A stretch of 64,000 nt of DNA from Methylobacterium sp. Leaf465 (GCF_001424705.1 NZ_LMRA01000001.1:432810-496809); one strand, 5' to 3'; numbered from the stretch's first letter, positions 30,756 to 40,666 are shown. The notes: generated by a model from the sequence alone, not told the origin. Numbers and translations: made by a program.

Positions 30756-31235
30756 ATGAAGCAGCCACCAAGCAGCATGCCGCACCAAGGGGTCGATGCG
30801 ATTCAGATGACCGACGTCCTGATACGGGGCAGCGAATCCTCACGCGCGGACGGCCCCGAGACCTTCACGCTCCAGCGTCGCGTCACCGATGTGCGGGCGA
30901 CGGACGAGCCACGCGAACCGGGTGGTACGGATGACGGCCGGTCCGGAACCGCCATCATCACCCGCACCAAGCCGAAGACCAAGCGACCGAGCCTCTACCG
31001 GGTTCTCTTGCTGAACGACGACTACACTCCCCAGGAGTTCGTCGTCCACGTCGTCGAGAAATTCTTCAACAAGTCGCAGGAAGTCGCGTTTCAGATCATG
31101 ATGCACGTACACCACAACGGTGTCGGCGAGTGCGGGATCTTCACGTACGAAGTTGCGGAGACCAAGGTGACGCAGGTCATGGACTTCGCCCGCAAACACC
31201 AACATCCTCTCCAGTGCGTTATGGAAAAGAAATAG
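30756..31235 (+). CDS. clpS: ATP-dependent Clp protease adaptor ClpS
   Basis: 159 aa at the longest start; the conserved ClpS fold covers the last 85 residues: [20 protein letters not shown] with the N-degron pocket Asp-Asp, then [15 protein letters not shown] [16 protein letters not shown] and [10 protein letters not shown]. ClpS delivers N-end-rule substrates to ClpAP. The N-terminal 70 residues are unusually long and variable; internal ATGs at 30777 and 30807 are alternative starts and none has a good ribosome site. clpA follows after 23 bases. Confidence 0.92.
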   Translation: MKQPPSSMPHQGVDAIQMTDVLIRGSESSRADGPETFTLQRRVTDVRATDEPREPGGTDDGRSGTAIITRTKPKTKRPSLYRVLLLNDDYTPQEFVVHVVEKFFNKSQEVAFQIMMHVHHNGVGECGIFTYEVAETKVTQVMDFARKHQHPLQCVMEKK

Positions 31236-31258
31236 GCACCCCACACAGAGGCCACGCT

Positions 31259-33730
31259 TTGCCCAGCTTCTCTCGCAGCCTAGAACAAGCTCTCCACCGC
31301 GCCCTGGCGCTCGCCGGCGAGCGCCGGCACGAATATGCGACGCTGGAGCATCTCCTGCTCGCCCTCGTGGACGATCAGGACGCGGCCGCGGTCATGCGGG
31401 CCTGCAACGTCGAGGTCGACACCCTCAAGCGCAGCCTCGTCGAGTACGTCGACACCGAGTTGTCGAACCTCATCGGGGACGGCCGCCAGGATGCCAAGCC
31501 GACGGCCGGCTTCCAGCGCGTGATCCAGCGTGCCGTGATCCACGTGCAGTCCTCCGGGCGCGAGGAGGTCACCGGCGCGAACGTGCTGGTGGCGATCTTC
31601 GCCGAGCGCGAGAGCCATGCCGCGTACTTCCTGCAGGAGCAGGACATGACGCGCTACGACGCGGTCAACTACATCAGCCACGGCATCGCCAAGCGCCCGG
31701 GCGCCTCCGAGGCCAAGCCCGTGCGCGGCGCGGACGAGGAATCCGCCTCCGAGCGTCCGAGCGGCGACGAGGGCGAGGGCCGCGCGAAGAAGAAGGGCGA
31801 TGCCCTCGAGGCCTACTGCGTCAACCTGAACAAGAAGGCCCGCGACGGGCGGATCGACCCGCTGATCGGCCGCGAGGCGGAGGTGCAGCGCACGATCCAG
31901 ATCCTGTGCCGCCGCCAGAAGAACAACCCGCTCCTCGTGGGCGAGCCCGGCGTCGGCAAGACCGCCATCGCCGAGGGCCTGGCGCGAAAGATCATCAACA
32001 AGGAGGTGCCCGAGGTCCTCATCGAGGCCACGGTCTTCTCCCTCGACATGGGCACCCTGCTGGCGGGCACCCGCTACCGGGGCGATTTCGAGGAGCGCCT
32101 GAAGCAGGTGATGAAGGAGATCGAGGCGCACCCGAACGCGGTGCTCTTCATCGACGAGATCCACACGGTGATCGGCGCCGGGGCGACCTCCGGCGGGGCG
32201 ATGGACGCCTCGAACCTCCTGAAACCCGCCTTGGCCAACGGCTCCCTGCGCTGCATCGGCTCGACCACCTACAAGGAGTACCGCCAGTACTTCGAGAAGG
32301 ACCGCGCCCTGGTGCGCCGCTTCCAGAAGATCGACGTCAACGAGCCGTCGATCCCCGACGCGATCGAGATCGTGAAGGGTCTGAAGCCGTATTTCGAGGA
32401 GTTCCACAAGCTGAAGTACACCACTGAGGCCGTGAAGGCCGCGGTCGAGCTGTCGGCGCGCTACATCAACGACCGCAAGCTTCCGGACAAGGCGATCGAC
32501 GTCATCGACGAGACCGGCGCCTCGCAGATGCTGGTGCCGGAAGCGCGCCGCAAGCGAACCATCGGCGTCAAGGAGATCGAGGCGACCATCGCCACGATGG
32601 CCCGCATCCCGCCGAAGACCGTCTCGAAGGACGACGCGGTGGTTCTCAAGAACCTCACCGAGAACCTGAAGCGCGTCGTCTACGGCCAGCCCAACGCCAT
32701 CGACGCGCTGACCTCGGCGATCAAGCTGGCCCGCGCGGGCCTGCGCGATCCCGACAAGCCGATCGGCTCGTACCTGTTCGCGGGACCGACCGGCGTCGGC
32801 AAGACCGAGGCCGCCAAGCAGCTCGCCGCGTCCCTCGGCGTCGAGATGCTGCGTTTCGACATGTCGGAGTACATGGAGCGGCACACGGTCAGCCGCCTCA
32901 TCGGCGCGCCCCCCGGCTATGTCGGGTTCGACCAGGGCGGCCTGCTCACCGACGGCATCGACCAGCACCCGCATTGCGTGCTGCTGCTCGACGAGATCGA
33001 GAAGGCGCATCCGGACCTGTTCAACATCCTGTTGCAGGTCATGGACCACGGCAAGCTCACCGACCACAACGGCAAGCAGGTCGATTTCCGCAACGTGATC
33101 ATCATCATGACCACGAATGCGGGCGCCTCCGACCTCGCGCGCTCGGCCTACGGTTTCACCCAGGCCAAGCGCACGGGCGACGATGTCGAGGCGATCAACA
33201 AGCTGTTCGCGCCGGAATTCCGCAATCGTCTCGACGCGATCATCTCCTTCGGGCACCTGCCGAAGGATGTGGTGGCGAAGGTGGTCGACAAGTTCGTCCT
33301 CCAGCTCGAGGCCCAGCTCGCCGACCGCAACGTCACCATCGAGCTCTCCGACGAGGCGCGGGAGTGGCTGACCGAGAACGGCTACGACGACGCGATGGGC
33401 GCCCGCCCGATGGCCCGACTCATCCAGTCGACCATCAAGACCCCGCTGGCCGACGAGGTGCTGTTCGGGCGCTTGAAGGACGGCGGCGCAGTGCAGGTCG
33501 TCCTGCGCAAGGGCGAGGGCGCGGAGAAGGACGGGCTCGCCTTCGAGTTTCCGGCCGGTCCGGTCACGCCGAAGCCGGAGAAGGACGTGGCCAACGCAGC
33601 CAAGAAGCACAAGCGCACCAAGGCCAAGGCCTCGGCGCGCAAGACGAACGACAAGCGCGACGACAAGGGCGGCCCGAGCGGCGGCTCCGGCGTCCGCACC
33701 GTTCCGAAGGTGCCGCTGGTCAAGGCCTGA
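31259..33730 (+). CDS. clpA: ATP-dependent Clp protease ATP-binding subunit ClpA
   Basis: 823 aa AAA+ unfoldase that feeds ClpP. N-domain (1-150), first AAA+ module with Walker [15 protein letters not shown] and Walker [12 protein letters not shown], second module with Walker [14 protein letters not shown] and Walker [13 protein letters not shown]. The start is TTG 31259, because the family begins [18 protein letters not shown] and AGAGG is nearby; longer frames run into clpS. The last 50 residues form a Lys-rich tail ([14 protein letters not shown]) of the kind seen in alphaproteobacterial ClpA. Operon with clpS, terminator behind. Confidence 0.96.
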   Translation: MPSFSRSLEQALHRALALAGERRHEYATLEHLLLALVDDQDAAAVMRACNVEVDTLKRSLVEYVDTELSNLIGDGRQDAKPTAGFQRVIQRAVIHVQSSGREEVTGANVLVAIFAERESHAAYFLQEQDMTRYDAVNYISHGIAKRPGASEAKPVRGADEESASERPSGDEGEGRAKKKGDALEAYCVNLNKKARDGRIDPLIGREAEVQRTIQILCRRQKNNPLLVGEPGVGKTAIAEGLARKIINKEVPEVLIEATVFSLDMGTLLAGTRYRGDFEERLKQVMKEIEAHPNAVLFIDEIHTVIGAGATSGGAMDASNLLKPALANGSLRCIGSTTYKEYRQYFEKDRALVRRFQKIDVNEPSIPDAIEIVKGLKPYFEEFHKLKYTTEAVKAAVELSARYINDRKLPDKAIDVIDETGASQMLVPEARRKRTIGVKEIEATIATMARIPPKTVSKDDAVVLKNLTENLKRVVYGQPNAIDALTSAIKLARAGLRDPDKPIGSYLFAGPTGVGKTEAAKQLAASLGVEMLRFDMSEYMERHTVSRLIGAPPGYVGFDQGGLLTDGIDQHPHCVLLLDEIEKAHPDLFNILLQVMDHGKLTDHNGKQVDFRNVIIIMTTNAGASDLARSAYGFTQAKRTGDDVEAINKLFAPEFRNRLDAIISFGHLPKDVVAKVVDKFVLQLEAQLADRNVTIELSDEAREWLTENGYDDAMGARPMARLIQSTIKTPLADEVLFGRLKDGGAVQVVLRKGEGAEKDGLAFEFPAGPVTPKPEKDVANAAKKHKRTKAKASARKTNDKRDDKGGPSGGSGVRTVPKVPLVKA

Positions 33731-33790
33731 AAGGTCGGGGCCTGAGATCCGCCAAGTCTGTTGGCTAGGCCAGACAGGCCCAGTCGAAGC

Positions 33791-33818
33791 GGCCCCTCCC
33801 CGACGGGAGGGGCCGTTC
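33791..33818 (+). terminator. Rho-independent terminator after clpA
   Basis: GGCCCCTCCC (33791-33800) pairs with GGGAGGGGCC (33805-33814), loop of 4, then GTTCTTTC. Perfect 10-base stem, with an imperfect T run. Confidence 0.78.
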
Positions 33819-33971
33819 TTTCATGTCCTCAGGGCGGCGGAAAACCGCATCCGGCGGTCGACACGCGGGCGCCGGATGGTTAGCAAGCGCGGGAATGGAG
33901 AGCGGGCACTGCGAGAGACTGGCCGGATACGCTTCCCCATCGCTGAGATCGGTTGAGGAGGGGCGTCCCCG

Positions 33972-34235
33972 ATGAACGACTTGCATGAGGGTCCCCTCAC
34001 GCCTATCGCGACCAAGCAGGCCCCCTCACCGAAACTCACGGCTCGGGAGCAGCGCCGGCTGCGGCGCCGGCGCCGGCGCCGCGGCGAGGAGATCCTGGGC
34101 TGGATCCTGGTTCCGCTGATCGTCTTCGGGATCTACTGGGGCGTGACCGCGAGCCTCGATTTCCTCGGGACTTCGCCGGGCCAGCTCTGGGACCAGCTGA
34201 TGCAGGTCAAGGCGATGATGGAGAAGCGAAGCTGA
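33972..34235 (+). CDS. small single-span membrane protein of unknown function
   Basis: 87 aa. Basic N-terminal half with a run of Arg (REQRRLRRRRRRRGEEI) followed by one membrane helix (GWILVPLIVFGIYWGVTASL) and a C-terminal segment TSPGQLWDQLMQVKAMMEKR. The arrangement predicts an N-in, C-out topology. Not recognised as a named family, but the sequence is protein-like, the start is preceded by GAGGAGGGG, and it does not overlap other genes. Confidence 0.7.
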   Translation: MNDLHEGPLTPIATKQAPSPKLTAREQRRLRRRRRRRGEEILGWILVPLIVFGIYWGVTASLDFLGTSPGQLWDQLMQVKAMMEKRS

Positions 34236-34347
34236 TACGGACGCCGGTCGATCGAACCGGCGCCGGTATCCTCCTGACCTGCGCGGCGCTCGTGCGAAGC
34301 ACCGACGCCGGCTTCCCGAGGGAATCGCCGGCATCGAGCTCGGGCGA

Positions 34348-35322
34348 TCAGCTCCGCCGCAGGGCGTGGATCGAGAACAGCCGGCCGGGATCGGTCCAGA
34401 CCGCCTCGGCGCGCCAGCCTGCCTCGGCCGCCAGGGCCCGGAAGCGCTCAACCGTATACTTGTAGCTGTTCTCGGTGTGGATCGTCTCACCCTCGGCGAA
34501 AGCGATGTCGCGGTCCGCGATGCGGATGGTCTGCGCCTTCAGACTGACGAGGTGCATCTCAATGCGGGAGGCCTCGGGGTTGAAGAAGGCGCGGTGGGCG
34601 AAGGCGTCGAGATCGACCTCGGCACCGAGTTCGCTGCGCATCCGCACGAGCAGGTTTCGGTTAAAGGCCGCGGTCACGCCGGCCGCATCGTCGTAGGCGG
34701 CATCCAGCACCGCCTTCTCCTTCACGAGGTCGACGCCGATGATCAGGGTGGCGCCGGCCCCGAGCACCCGCCCGAAATGCGCGAGCAGCCGGGTCGCCTG
34801 CGGCGGCTCGAAATTGCCGATGGTGGAGCCGGGGAAGAACCCGGCCACGGGGCCGTCCGACAGGCCGGCCGGCAGGGTGAAGGCGCGGGTGAAATCGGCC
34901 GCCACGGGGGTGATCGTCAGGTTCGGGAAATCCCGGGCCAGGGCCTCGGCCTCACTCCGGAGAAAGCTCTCCGAGACATCGACCGGAACGTAGGCGGCGA
35001 GATCCGGCCGGTGCACCATCAGGCGCCGGACCTTCACGGTCGAGCCGCTGCCGAGCTCGACGAGGTTCGCCCGGGCCGGGAGGGTCGCGGCGATGGCCGC
35101 CCCCTGGGCGTCGAGGATGCCGAGCTCCGTGCGGGTCGGATAATATTCCGGCTGCCGGGTGATGGCCTCGAACAGATCCGAGCCCGCCGCGTCGTAGAAA
35201 TACTTCGCCGACAGGAATTTCTGGGGTGCCGAGAGACCAGCCAGGACATCGTCCAGGAACTGACGCTCGGCATCGATGGCCGCGATCGGGGTCGCGTCCG
35301 TGAAGACGGGGTTGATGGTCAA
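34348..35322 (-). CDS. egtD: L-histidine N-alpha-methyltransferase EgtD
   Basis: 324 aa SAM-dependent enzyme making hercynine, the first step of ergothioneine synthesis. Motifs: KFLSAKYFYDAAGSDLFEAI, QPEYYPTRTELGIL, SAM-binding NLVELGSGSTVKVR, FFPGSTIGNFEP, and the C-terminal IHTENSYKYTVERF. I place the start at TTG 35320-35322 with GGAG 8 bases upstream; the open frame upstream is antisense to the end of egtB. It sits 43 bases behind egtB on the same strand, forming an egtB-egtD operon. Confidence 0.94.
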   Translation of the reverse strand: MTINPVFTDATPIAAIDAERQFLDDVLAGLSAPQKFLSAKYFYDAAGSDLFEAITRQPEYYPTRTELGILDAQGAAIAATLPARANLVELGSGSTVKVRRLMVHRPDLAAYVPVDVSESFLRSEAEALARDFPNLTITPVAADFTRAFTLPAGLSDGPVAGFFPGSTIGNFEPPQATRLLAHFGRVLGAGATLIIGVDLVKEKAVLDAAYDDAAGVTAAFNRNLLVRMRSELGAEVDLDAFAHRAFFNPEASRIEMHLVSLKAQTIRIADRDIAFAEGETIHTENSYKYTVERFRALAAEAGWRAEAVWTDPGRLFSIHALRRS

Positions 35323-35365
35323 GGAACGTCTCCGGTTACGCGACGATTCAGGGACGGGTCTTGGA

Positions 35366-36637
35366 TCAGGACCGGGCGTCCGACAGGCGCAGGCCCGTGA
35401 ACTGCCAGCGCTGATGGGGATAGAAGAAGTTGCGGTAGCCGACCCGCGCATGGCCCTGCGGGGTCGCCACCGAGGAGCCGCGCAGGACGAACTGGTTCGA
35501 CATGAACTTGCCGTTGTACTCGCCGAGCGCGCCGTCCACCGGGCGGTAGCCCGGGTAGGCGGTGTAGGCGCTGCGGGTCCATTGCCAGACCAGCCCGAAG
35601 GCGTCGGGCAGCAGGTCCTCACGGGCCGCCACCTCCCACTCGAACTCGGTGGGCAGGTCTCGCCCGGCCCAGCGGGCATAGGCATCGGCCTCGTAGTAGC
35701 TGATATGGGTGACGGGCAGGTCGGGATCGACCGGCCGAATGCCGGCGAGCGTCATGCTCGCCCACCCGCCCTCAGCCTCGCGCCAGTAGCCCGGCGCCTC
35801 CCACCCTTCGGCCTGGGCGGCGATCCAGCCATCCGAGAGCCAGAGCTCCGGTCGCGCGTAGCCACCATCGGCCATGAAGTCGCGCCACTGCCCGTTGGTG
35901 ACCAGGGCCCGGTCGATGGTGCCGCCCTGGATCAGCGCATCGTGGCGCGGCGACTCGTTGTCGAAGGAGAAGCCCTCACCGGCATGACCGATGGGCACGA
36001 TGCCCCGGCGCAGCTCCGCCCGCCCCCCTGCGCTCTGGGGCCGGGGAAAGCGCCAATCCGCGTCGTAGGCCGGTCCGAGGGGATTCTGGGCGAAGGCGTG
36101 CAGGATGTCGGTGACCAGCAATTCCTGGTGCTGCTGCTCGTGATAGAGCCCGATCTCGAGGACCGGAAGCACCGCCTCGAGGGCGCTGGCGGACGCCTGA
36201 CTCAGGAGGGCGTCGACCGAGCGGTCGACATGCGCGCGGTAGGCGGCGACCTCGTCCGCCGTCGGGCGGGTGATCAGCCCGCGCATGATCCGCGGCTGAC
36301 GGGGGCCGGCGGCGACGTAGTACGAGTTGAACAGGTAGTGCAGCCGCTCGTCGTAGATGGCGTAGCCTGGCAGGTGCTCGCGCAACAGGAACTGCTCGAA
36401 GAACCATGTCGTGTGCGCGCGATGCCACTTCGTCGGACTGGCATCCGCCATCGACTGGATTTGCTGGTCCTCGGGCGAAAGCGGTGCCGCCCGGCGCTCG
36501 GTCTCGTCGCGGACATGGTGGAAGGCCGCGATCCAGGCCGCGCGATCCACCGGCGTCGCCGAGAGGGGCGGGGGCGGGAAGGCCGATCGAACGGCCTCGG
36601 CCGCAGAGGTCTCGCGAAACGCTGCCGTCGCTGCCAT
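35366..36637 (-). CDS. egtB: ergothioneine biosynthesis protein EgtB
   Basis: 423 aa iron-dependent sulfoxide synthase that joins hercynine with Cys or gamma-Glu-Cys. N-terminal DinB-like domain with iron ligands in KWHRAHTTWFFEQFL and LYHEQQHQELL (HxxxHxE), C-terminal FGE-sulfatase-like domain: NESPRHDALI, LPTEFEWEVAA, GLVWQWTRSAYTAYPG and VLRGSS. Start chosen at ATG 36635-36637, with GGGAG 8 bases upstream; an ATG 15 bases earlier is possible. Operon with egtD; the thiol would complement glutathione. Confidence 0.94.
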   Translation of the reverse strand: MAATAAFRETSAAEAVRSAFPPPPLSATPVDRAAWIAAFHHVRDETERRAAPLSPEDQQIQSMADASPTKWHRAHTTWFFEQFLLREHLPGYAIYDERLHYLFNSYYVAAGPRQPRIMRGLITRPTADEVAAYRAHVDRSVDALLSQASASALEAVLPVLEIGLYHEQQHQELLVTDILHAFAQNPLGPAYDADWRFPRPQSAGGRAELRRGIVPIGHAGEGFSFDNESPRHDALIQGGTIDRALVTNGQWRDFMADGGYARPELWLSDGWIAAQAEGWEAPGYWREAEGGWASMTLAGIRPVDPDLPVTHISYYEADAYARWAGRDLPTEFEWEVAAREDLLPDAFGLVWQWTRSAYTAYPGYRPVDGALGEYNGKFMSNQFVLRGSSVATPQGHARVGYRNFFYPHQRWQFTGLRLSDARS

Positions 36638-36850
36638 GGCGGCCACTCCCATATCCGAACCCGCAAACCTAAACGTGAGAGGGGAGATATGGCCGCGGCG
36701 GCATTCGGCAACGGAGGCCGAGCGGGGTCCTTCGTCGCGGCCACGCTCGCACCGCCGGATCGATCGCCTTTTTCCGGCCACGGTGACCTCCCCTTAACCC
36801 TCCGGAGCCGACACTTCGCCGTTCACGCGGGACAGTCGGGCCGGACTCGG

Positions 36851-37729
36851 ATGCGGATCGATCTCATGGCAGGAGCGACCACGGCGGCCGTGGCACGGAG
36901 CGTGGCGCCGGCGCCCACCATCCTGGTGTTCGACTCCGGGCTGGGCGGGCTGACGGTGCTGGAGCAGGTCCGGCGCGCCCGACCGGATGCCGCCTACGTC
37001 TACGCCGCCGACGATGCCGCCTTCCCGTATGGCCGCCTGTCCGAGCCGGTGCTGGTCGAGCGGGTGCTTGGGGTCATGGAGCGCCTGATCGGCCTGCACG
37101 CGCCGGACCTCGTGGTGGTGGCCTGCAACACCGCCTCGACCCTGGTGCTGCCCGCCCTGCGCCAGCGCTTCGCCACCCCCTTCGTCGGCGTCGTACCGCC
37201 GATCAAGCCGGCCGCGGAGGCGACCCGCTCGCGGGTGGTCAGCCTCCTGGCGACCCCCGGCACCGTGGCGCGCGCCTACACCCACGAACTCGTCGAGACC
37301 TACGCGAATGCCTGCGCCGTCACCCTGGTGGGCGCCCCGAATCTCGCCGGTTTCGCGGAAGCGGAGCTGGCCGGCCAGCCCGTGGACGACGCGGCCCTGG
37401 CCCGCGAGATCGCACCCTGCTTCGTCACCCTGGAGGACGGCCGGCGCACCGACGTGGTCTGCCTCGCTTGCACCCACTACCCCCTGCTCCTCGCCCGGTT
37501 CCAGGCCCTCGCCCCCTGGCCCGTGACCTGGATCGACCCGGCCCCGGCCATCGCCCGGCGGGTGACGCAGCTGATCGGGCCGAGCCCCCGCGCCCTGGGC
37601 CGGGACGATGCGCCGGTGCTCGGGGCCTTCACGAGCGGTGCCGGCCTCACGGCGCCCCTGCGCCGCTCCCTCGAATCGCGCGGGATCGGACGCGTGGCGG
37701 TGGAGGCGATGCCGCTCGGCCTGCAATAG
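36851..37729 (+). CDS. murI: glutamate racemase
   Basis: 292 aa. Makes D-glutamate for peptidoglycan. The two catalytic Cys regions are seen as VVACNTASTL and VCLACTHYPLL, with the N-terminal signature ILVFDSGLGGLTVLEQ. Asp of FDSG and the His of CTHYP are present. ATG 36851 or 36866 are equally possible. It starts 213 bases from the divergent egtB and runs alone ahead of rpsD. Confidence 0.93.
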   Translation: MRIDLMAGATTAAVARSVAPAPTILVFDSGLGGLTVLEQVRRARPDAAYVYAADDAAFPYGRLSEPVLVERVLGVMERLIGLHAPDLVVVACNTASTLVLPALRQRFATPFVGVVPPIKPAAEATRSRVVSLLATPGTVARAYTHELVETYANACAVTLVGAPNLAGFAEAELAGQPVDDAALAREIAPCFVTLEDGRRTDVVCLACTHYPLLLARFQALAPWPVTWIDPAPAIARRVTQLIGPSPRALGRDDAPVLGAFTSGAGLTAPLRRSLESRGIGRVAVEAMPLGLQ

Positions 37730-37936
37730 GCGACCGGCAGCCGGCTCGGCATTGACGACGGCGGCCTCGTGCTCTAACGAGACGCCGGTAACGGGGCTCC
37801 GACGAGGGGCCCCGATGCTTTTCAAGCGCACCCGTGGGCGGCCATGTCCGTCCTGTCGCTCCGCTCCAGGCTCCCGGGCCCAGCGGAGAGAGGAGGGCGC
37901 GTTCCTCGATAGATCTCCATTGCGAGAGGAACCGCG

Positions 37937-38554
37937 ATGTCAAAACGCATTCAGGCGAAGCACAAGCTCGATCGCCGCATGGGCCAGAACATCTGGGGCC
38001 GCCCGAAGAGCCCCGTCAATCGCCGCGAGTACGGCCCCGGCCAGCACGGCCAGCGCCGCAAGGGCAAGATGTCCGACTTCGGCACGCAGCTGCGCGCCAA
38101 GCAGAAGCTCAAGGGCTACTACGCCAACATCACCGAGAAGCAGTTCCGCCGCTACTACGCCGAGGCGATCCGCCTGCGCGGCGATTCCGGCGAGAACCTG
38201 ATCGGCCTGCTCGAGCGCCGCCTCGATGCCGTCGTGTACCGCGCGAAGTTCGTTCCGACCCCGTTCGCGGCGCGTCAGTTCGTCAACCACGGCCACGTCA
38301 AGGTCAACGGCCAGCGCGTCAACATCGCCAGCTACCTCGTGAAGCCGGGCGACCTGATCGAGGTCAAGGATTCCTCGAAGCAGCTCGAGATCGTCGTCGT
38401 GGCCGCGCAGCTCGCCGAGCGCGACGTGCCGGACTACATCGAGGTGGATCATTCCAAGATGACGGCCCGGGTCACGCGCGTGCCGAACCTCGGCGAGGTT
38501 CCCTACCCGGTCCAGATGGAACCGAACCTCGTGATCGAGTTCTACTCGCGCTGA
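37937..38554 (+). CDS. rpsD: 30S ribosomal protein S4
   Basis: 205 aa: [20 protein letters not shown] at the N-terminus in the alphaproteobacterial form, S4 RNA-binding domain with [20 protein letters not shown] and [20 protein letters not shown], ending VEFYSR. It is solitary, not in the rpsM-rpsK-rpsD-rpoA operon, which is normal in this class. GAGAGGA precedes the ATG and a terminator follows. Confidence 0.98.
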   Translation: MSKRIQAKHKLDRRMGQNIWGRPKSPVNRREYGPGQHGQRRKGKMSDFGTQLRAKQKLKGYYANITEKQFRRYYAEAIRLRGDSGENLIGLLERRLDAVVYRAKFVPTPFAARQFVNHGHVKVNGQRVNIASYLVKPGDLIEVKDSSKQLEIVVVAAQLAERDVPDYIEVDHSKMTARVTRVPNLGEVPYPVQMEPNLVIEFYSR

Positions 38555-38585
38555 TCCCACCGGATCATCGCCGAAGATGCGAAAG

Positions 38586-38609
38586 GGCCGCCCGCGAGGG
38601 CGGCCTTTT
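38586..38609 (+). terminator. Rho-independent terminator after rpsD
   Basis: GGCCGCCC (38586-38593), loop GCGA, GGGCGGCC (38598-38605), TTTT. Perfect 8-base stem, 31 bases behind rpsD. Confidence 0.92.
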
Positions 38610-38648
38610 CTCGTTGGGCGACGGCTTCAGCGCAACGGCCGCCCCGTC

Positions 38649-38921
38649 TCAGCGGGGGAGGGCGCTACCCGGGGACGCGCGATTGCGCGACTTCAGGGCA
38701 CGGGACGCATCCCGGGCGCTCGGCGGAAGTCCGGTGTCGGCGGCAGATCCCGGCGCGTCGCCCGGCGCACCCGGCACGAAGCCGCGTCCGTCCCGCCCAC
38801 CCGTCTCGAAGCCGTAGCCCGCATTCACACCGGCATAGAAGCCTGTGAAGTCCTCGGCCGCGGCCGGCGCAGGCGCCGCCAGGCCGGCCAGGCCGATCAG
38901 CGCGAGGAGGGTGGTCCGCAT
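38649..38921 (-). CDS. short exported protein resembling the N-terminus of an outer-membrane beta-barrel
   Basis: 90 aa. Signal peptide (MRTTLLALIGLAGLAAPAPA then AAA-ED) followed by DFTGFYAGVNAGYGFETGG, which is exactly how OmpA/Omp25-like porin-family barrels begin in Rhizobiales. After about 40 residues it turns into a Gly/Pro/Arg-rich tail and ends, far short of the 200 or more residues of a barrel. The ATG has GGAG 7 bases upstream. Either a short secreted protein derived from a barrel or a truncated remnant; I cannot decide. Confidence 0.6.
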   Translation of the reverse strand: MRTTLLALIGLAGLAAPAPAAAEDFTGFYAGVNAGYGFETGGRDGRGFVPGAPGDAPGSAADTGLPPSARDASRALKSRNRASPGSALPR

Positions 38922-38965
38922 TCCGATCTCCGGAGGCAAGGTCGTGTCTCGAAAGGTCATGTCTC

Positions 38966-38999
38966 AAAACGCGAAACGGCGGCCCGGAAGGGGCCGCCG
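38966..38999 (-). terminator. Rho-independent terminator after cold-shock gene
   Basis: On the minus strand, CGGCGGCCC (38991-38999) pairs with GGGCCGCCG (38977-38985) with a 5-base loop, followed by TTTCGCGTTTT. Perfect 9-base stem, 50 bases behind the cold-shock gene. Confidence 0.82.
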
Positions 39000-39048
39000 C
39001 TTCAGTCATGCCGTGAAAGGTGGCCGCAGCGCGGCCAGCCCGGGTCGA

Positions 39049-39816
39049 TCAATCGTCGACGTTGATGCTCTGGGCCTCGCGGCCCTTCTGACCCTCGACG
39101 ACGCCGAGGACGACCTGCTGGCCTTCGGCCAGGGAGTCGAGGCCGGCGCGGGAGAGGGCCGAACGATGCACGAACACGTCCTTGCCGCCGTCGTTGACGG
39201 AGACGAAGCCGAAGCCCTTGGCCGGGTCGTACCACTTCACCGTGCCGGTCATCTCGGTGGACGGGCCGCTGGCGAAGCGTCCGCCGCCACGGTCGCCACC
39301 GCGGTCGCCGTAACCACCGCCGCCGCCGCCGCCGTAACCGCCGGCACCGCCACCGCCGAAGCGGTCGCCGCCACCGAAGCCGCCGCTGCGGGGCGGACGC
39401 GCGTCGCGCATGGGCGCGGCCTCGGCCGTGGAGGTATCCACGCTGGTGACGTCGGTCACCTGCGGACCCTTCTGGCCCTGGGCGGTGTGAACCGTCAGGC
39501 GCGTGCCGGGGAGGAGGTCGGCATGGCCGGCAGCTTCGACGGCGCGGATGTGGAGGAAGGCATCGCCCGAACCGTCAGCCAGCTCGACGAACCCGAAGCC
39601 TTTCTCCTTGTTGAACCACTTGACCGTCGCATCGCGCTCCGGTCCAGAGGGTGCCGCAGCGGCGCGCGACGGACCACGGTCGAAACCGCCGCCACCGCCG
39701 AAACCACCACCGTAGCCACCGCCGCTCGGAGGAGCCTGATCCGGCCAACGCGGCTCGGCTCCACCCTCATCGAAGCCGCGCTTCTGCGGCCCCCGAAAAT
39801 CACGACCACGTCCCAT
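39049..39816 (-). CDS. cold-shock protein with two cold-shock domains
   Basis: 255 aa. Two CspA-type domains: first at about 62-127 (DATVKWFNKEKGFGFVELAD, DAFLHIRAVEAAG), second at about 190-253 (GTVKWYDPAKGFGFVSVNDG, KDVFVHRSALSRAG). Both RNP1 (GFGFV) and RNP2 (VFVH / AFLH) motifs are present. The N-terminus and the inter-domain linker are Gly-rich with GGYGGG-type repeats, as in RNA-binding RGG proteins. RNA chaperone role is likely. It has a long upstream region that may be a regulatory leader. Confidence 0.92.
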   Translation of the reverse strand: MGRGRDFRGPQKRGFDEGGAEPRWPDQAPPSGGGYGGGFGGGGGFDRGPSRAAAAPSGPERDATVKWFNKEKGFGFVELADGSGDAFLHIRAVEAAGHADLLPGTRLTVHTAQGQKGPQVTDVTSVDTSTAEAAPMRDARPPRSGGFGGGDRFGGGGAGGYGGGGGGGYGDRGGDRGGGRFASGPSTEMTGTVKWYDPAKGFGFVSVNDGGKDVFVHRSALSRAGLDSLAEGQQVVLGVVEGQKGREAQSINVDD

Positions 39817-40195
39817 AGAAAGCTCGCAAAAACCGTCCGCCGACCATCAGTTTCGATAACCGCGTGCGCGCCATCCCAGACAGCCCACGCTCCGCTCTAT
39901 CATTACTCCCAGCAGCGGTGACCAAGAATAACGCCTTAGTCCTGACTGAAAGCCGCCTTGATCGCAAGATGCTTCTGCCCCGGTTGGCGAGAGTTCCGTA
40001 ACTTTCCTGCGGCAAAATGCGTAGCTTTTTAGCGCACCCCGGCGGCGGCGGCGGCCCGCGCCCGCCGCCGAGGCCTGTCTCGCGCCCGACGATCGAATCG
40101 ATTTGCGGGTCGATGTTAGCAAAGCGCAAAGTCCCGGACGGTAGGGTGCCGACGGGGCATGCCCGCCCCGAGCCGCCGGGCCCGACGCCGCATCC
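39817..40195. other. divergent intergenic region, probable cold-shock leader
   Basis: 379 bases without a gene between the divergent cold-shock gene and the CheY-like gene. Bases 39817-40030 are less GC-rich than the surroundings and, on the minus strand, would be the 5' leader of the cold-shock message; such leaders are typically long and structured. I see no specific motif I can name. The rest is GC-rich and precedes the response-regulator gene. Confidence 0.4.
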
Positions 40196-40666
40196 ATGAT
40201 CGCCACCCCGAGTTTTCCGGACCTCTCGGCACTGGTGGTCGACGAGAGTCTCTACATCCGCCGCATCGTGCGCGACATGCTCATGCGGGTCGGGATCAAG
40301 CGCGTGCTCGAGGCGCCGGACGGGGCCGAAGCCCTGGGCGTCCTGGCCGAGAGCAAGCCGGACCTCACCATCATCGACTGGGACCTGGCGATCCTCTCGG
40401 GCGAGGAGTTCATCCGCCTGGCGCGCACGCCCACCACCTCGCCGTCGCCCACCGTGCCGATCATCCTGATGCTGGCCCAGCCCCGCCGCAACGTGGTCGA
40501 TCGGGCGATCTCCCTGGGGGTCAACGAGATCATCGCCAAGCCGTTCTCGCCCAAGACCCTGTGGTCGCGCCTCGACGAGGTGATCAACCGGCCGCGCCCG
40601 TTCTCGCAGGTCAAGAGCCTCCTCCGGCCCGTGCCGCGCATGGCCGCGGCCGGCAAGCTCGGGTGA
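40196..40666 (+). CDS. single-domain response regulator, CheY-like
   Basis: 156 aa: one receiver domain and a 30-residue tail, no output domain. The acidic pair is in ALVVDESLYIRR, the phospho-acceptor Asp in LTIIDWDLAILSG, and the conserved Lys in EIIAKPFSPKTLW. The switch Thr/Ser expected after the fourth strand is Ala or Leu (PIILMLAQPRR). Similar proteins in alphaproteobacteria take part in motility or phosphorelay signalling. No kinase adjacent. Confidence 0.88.
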   Translation: MIATPSFPDLSALVVDESLYIRRIVRDMLMRVGIKRVLEAPDGAEALGVLAESKPDLTIIDWDLAILSGEEFIRLARTPTTSPSPTVPIILMLAQPRRNVVDRAISLGVNEIIAKPFSPKTLWSRLDEVINRPRPFSQVKSLLRPVPRMAAAGKLG

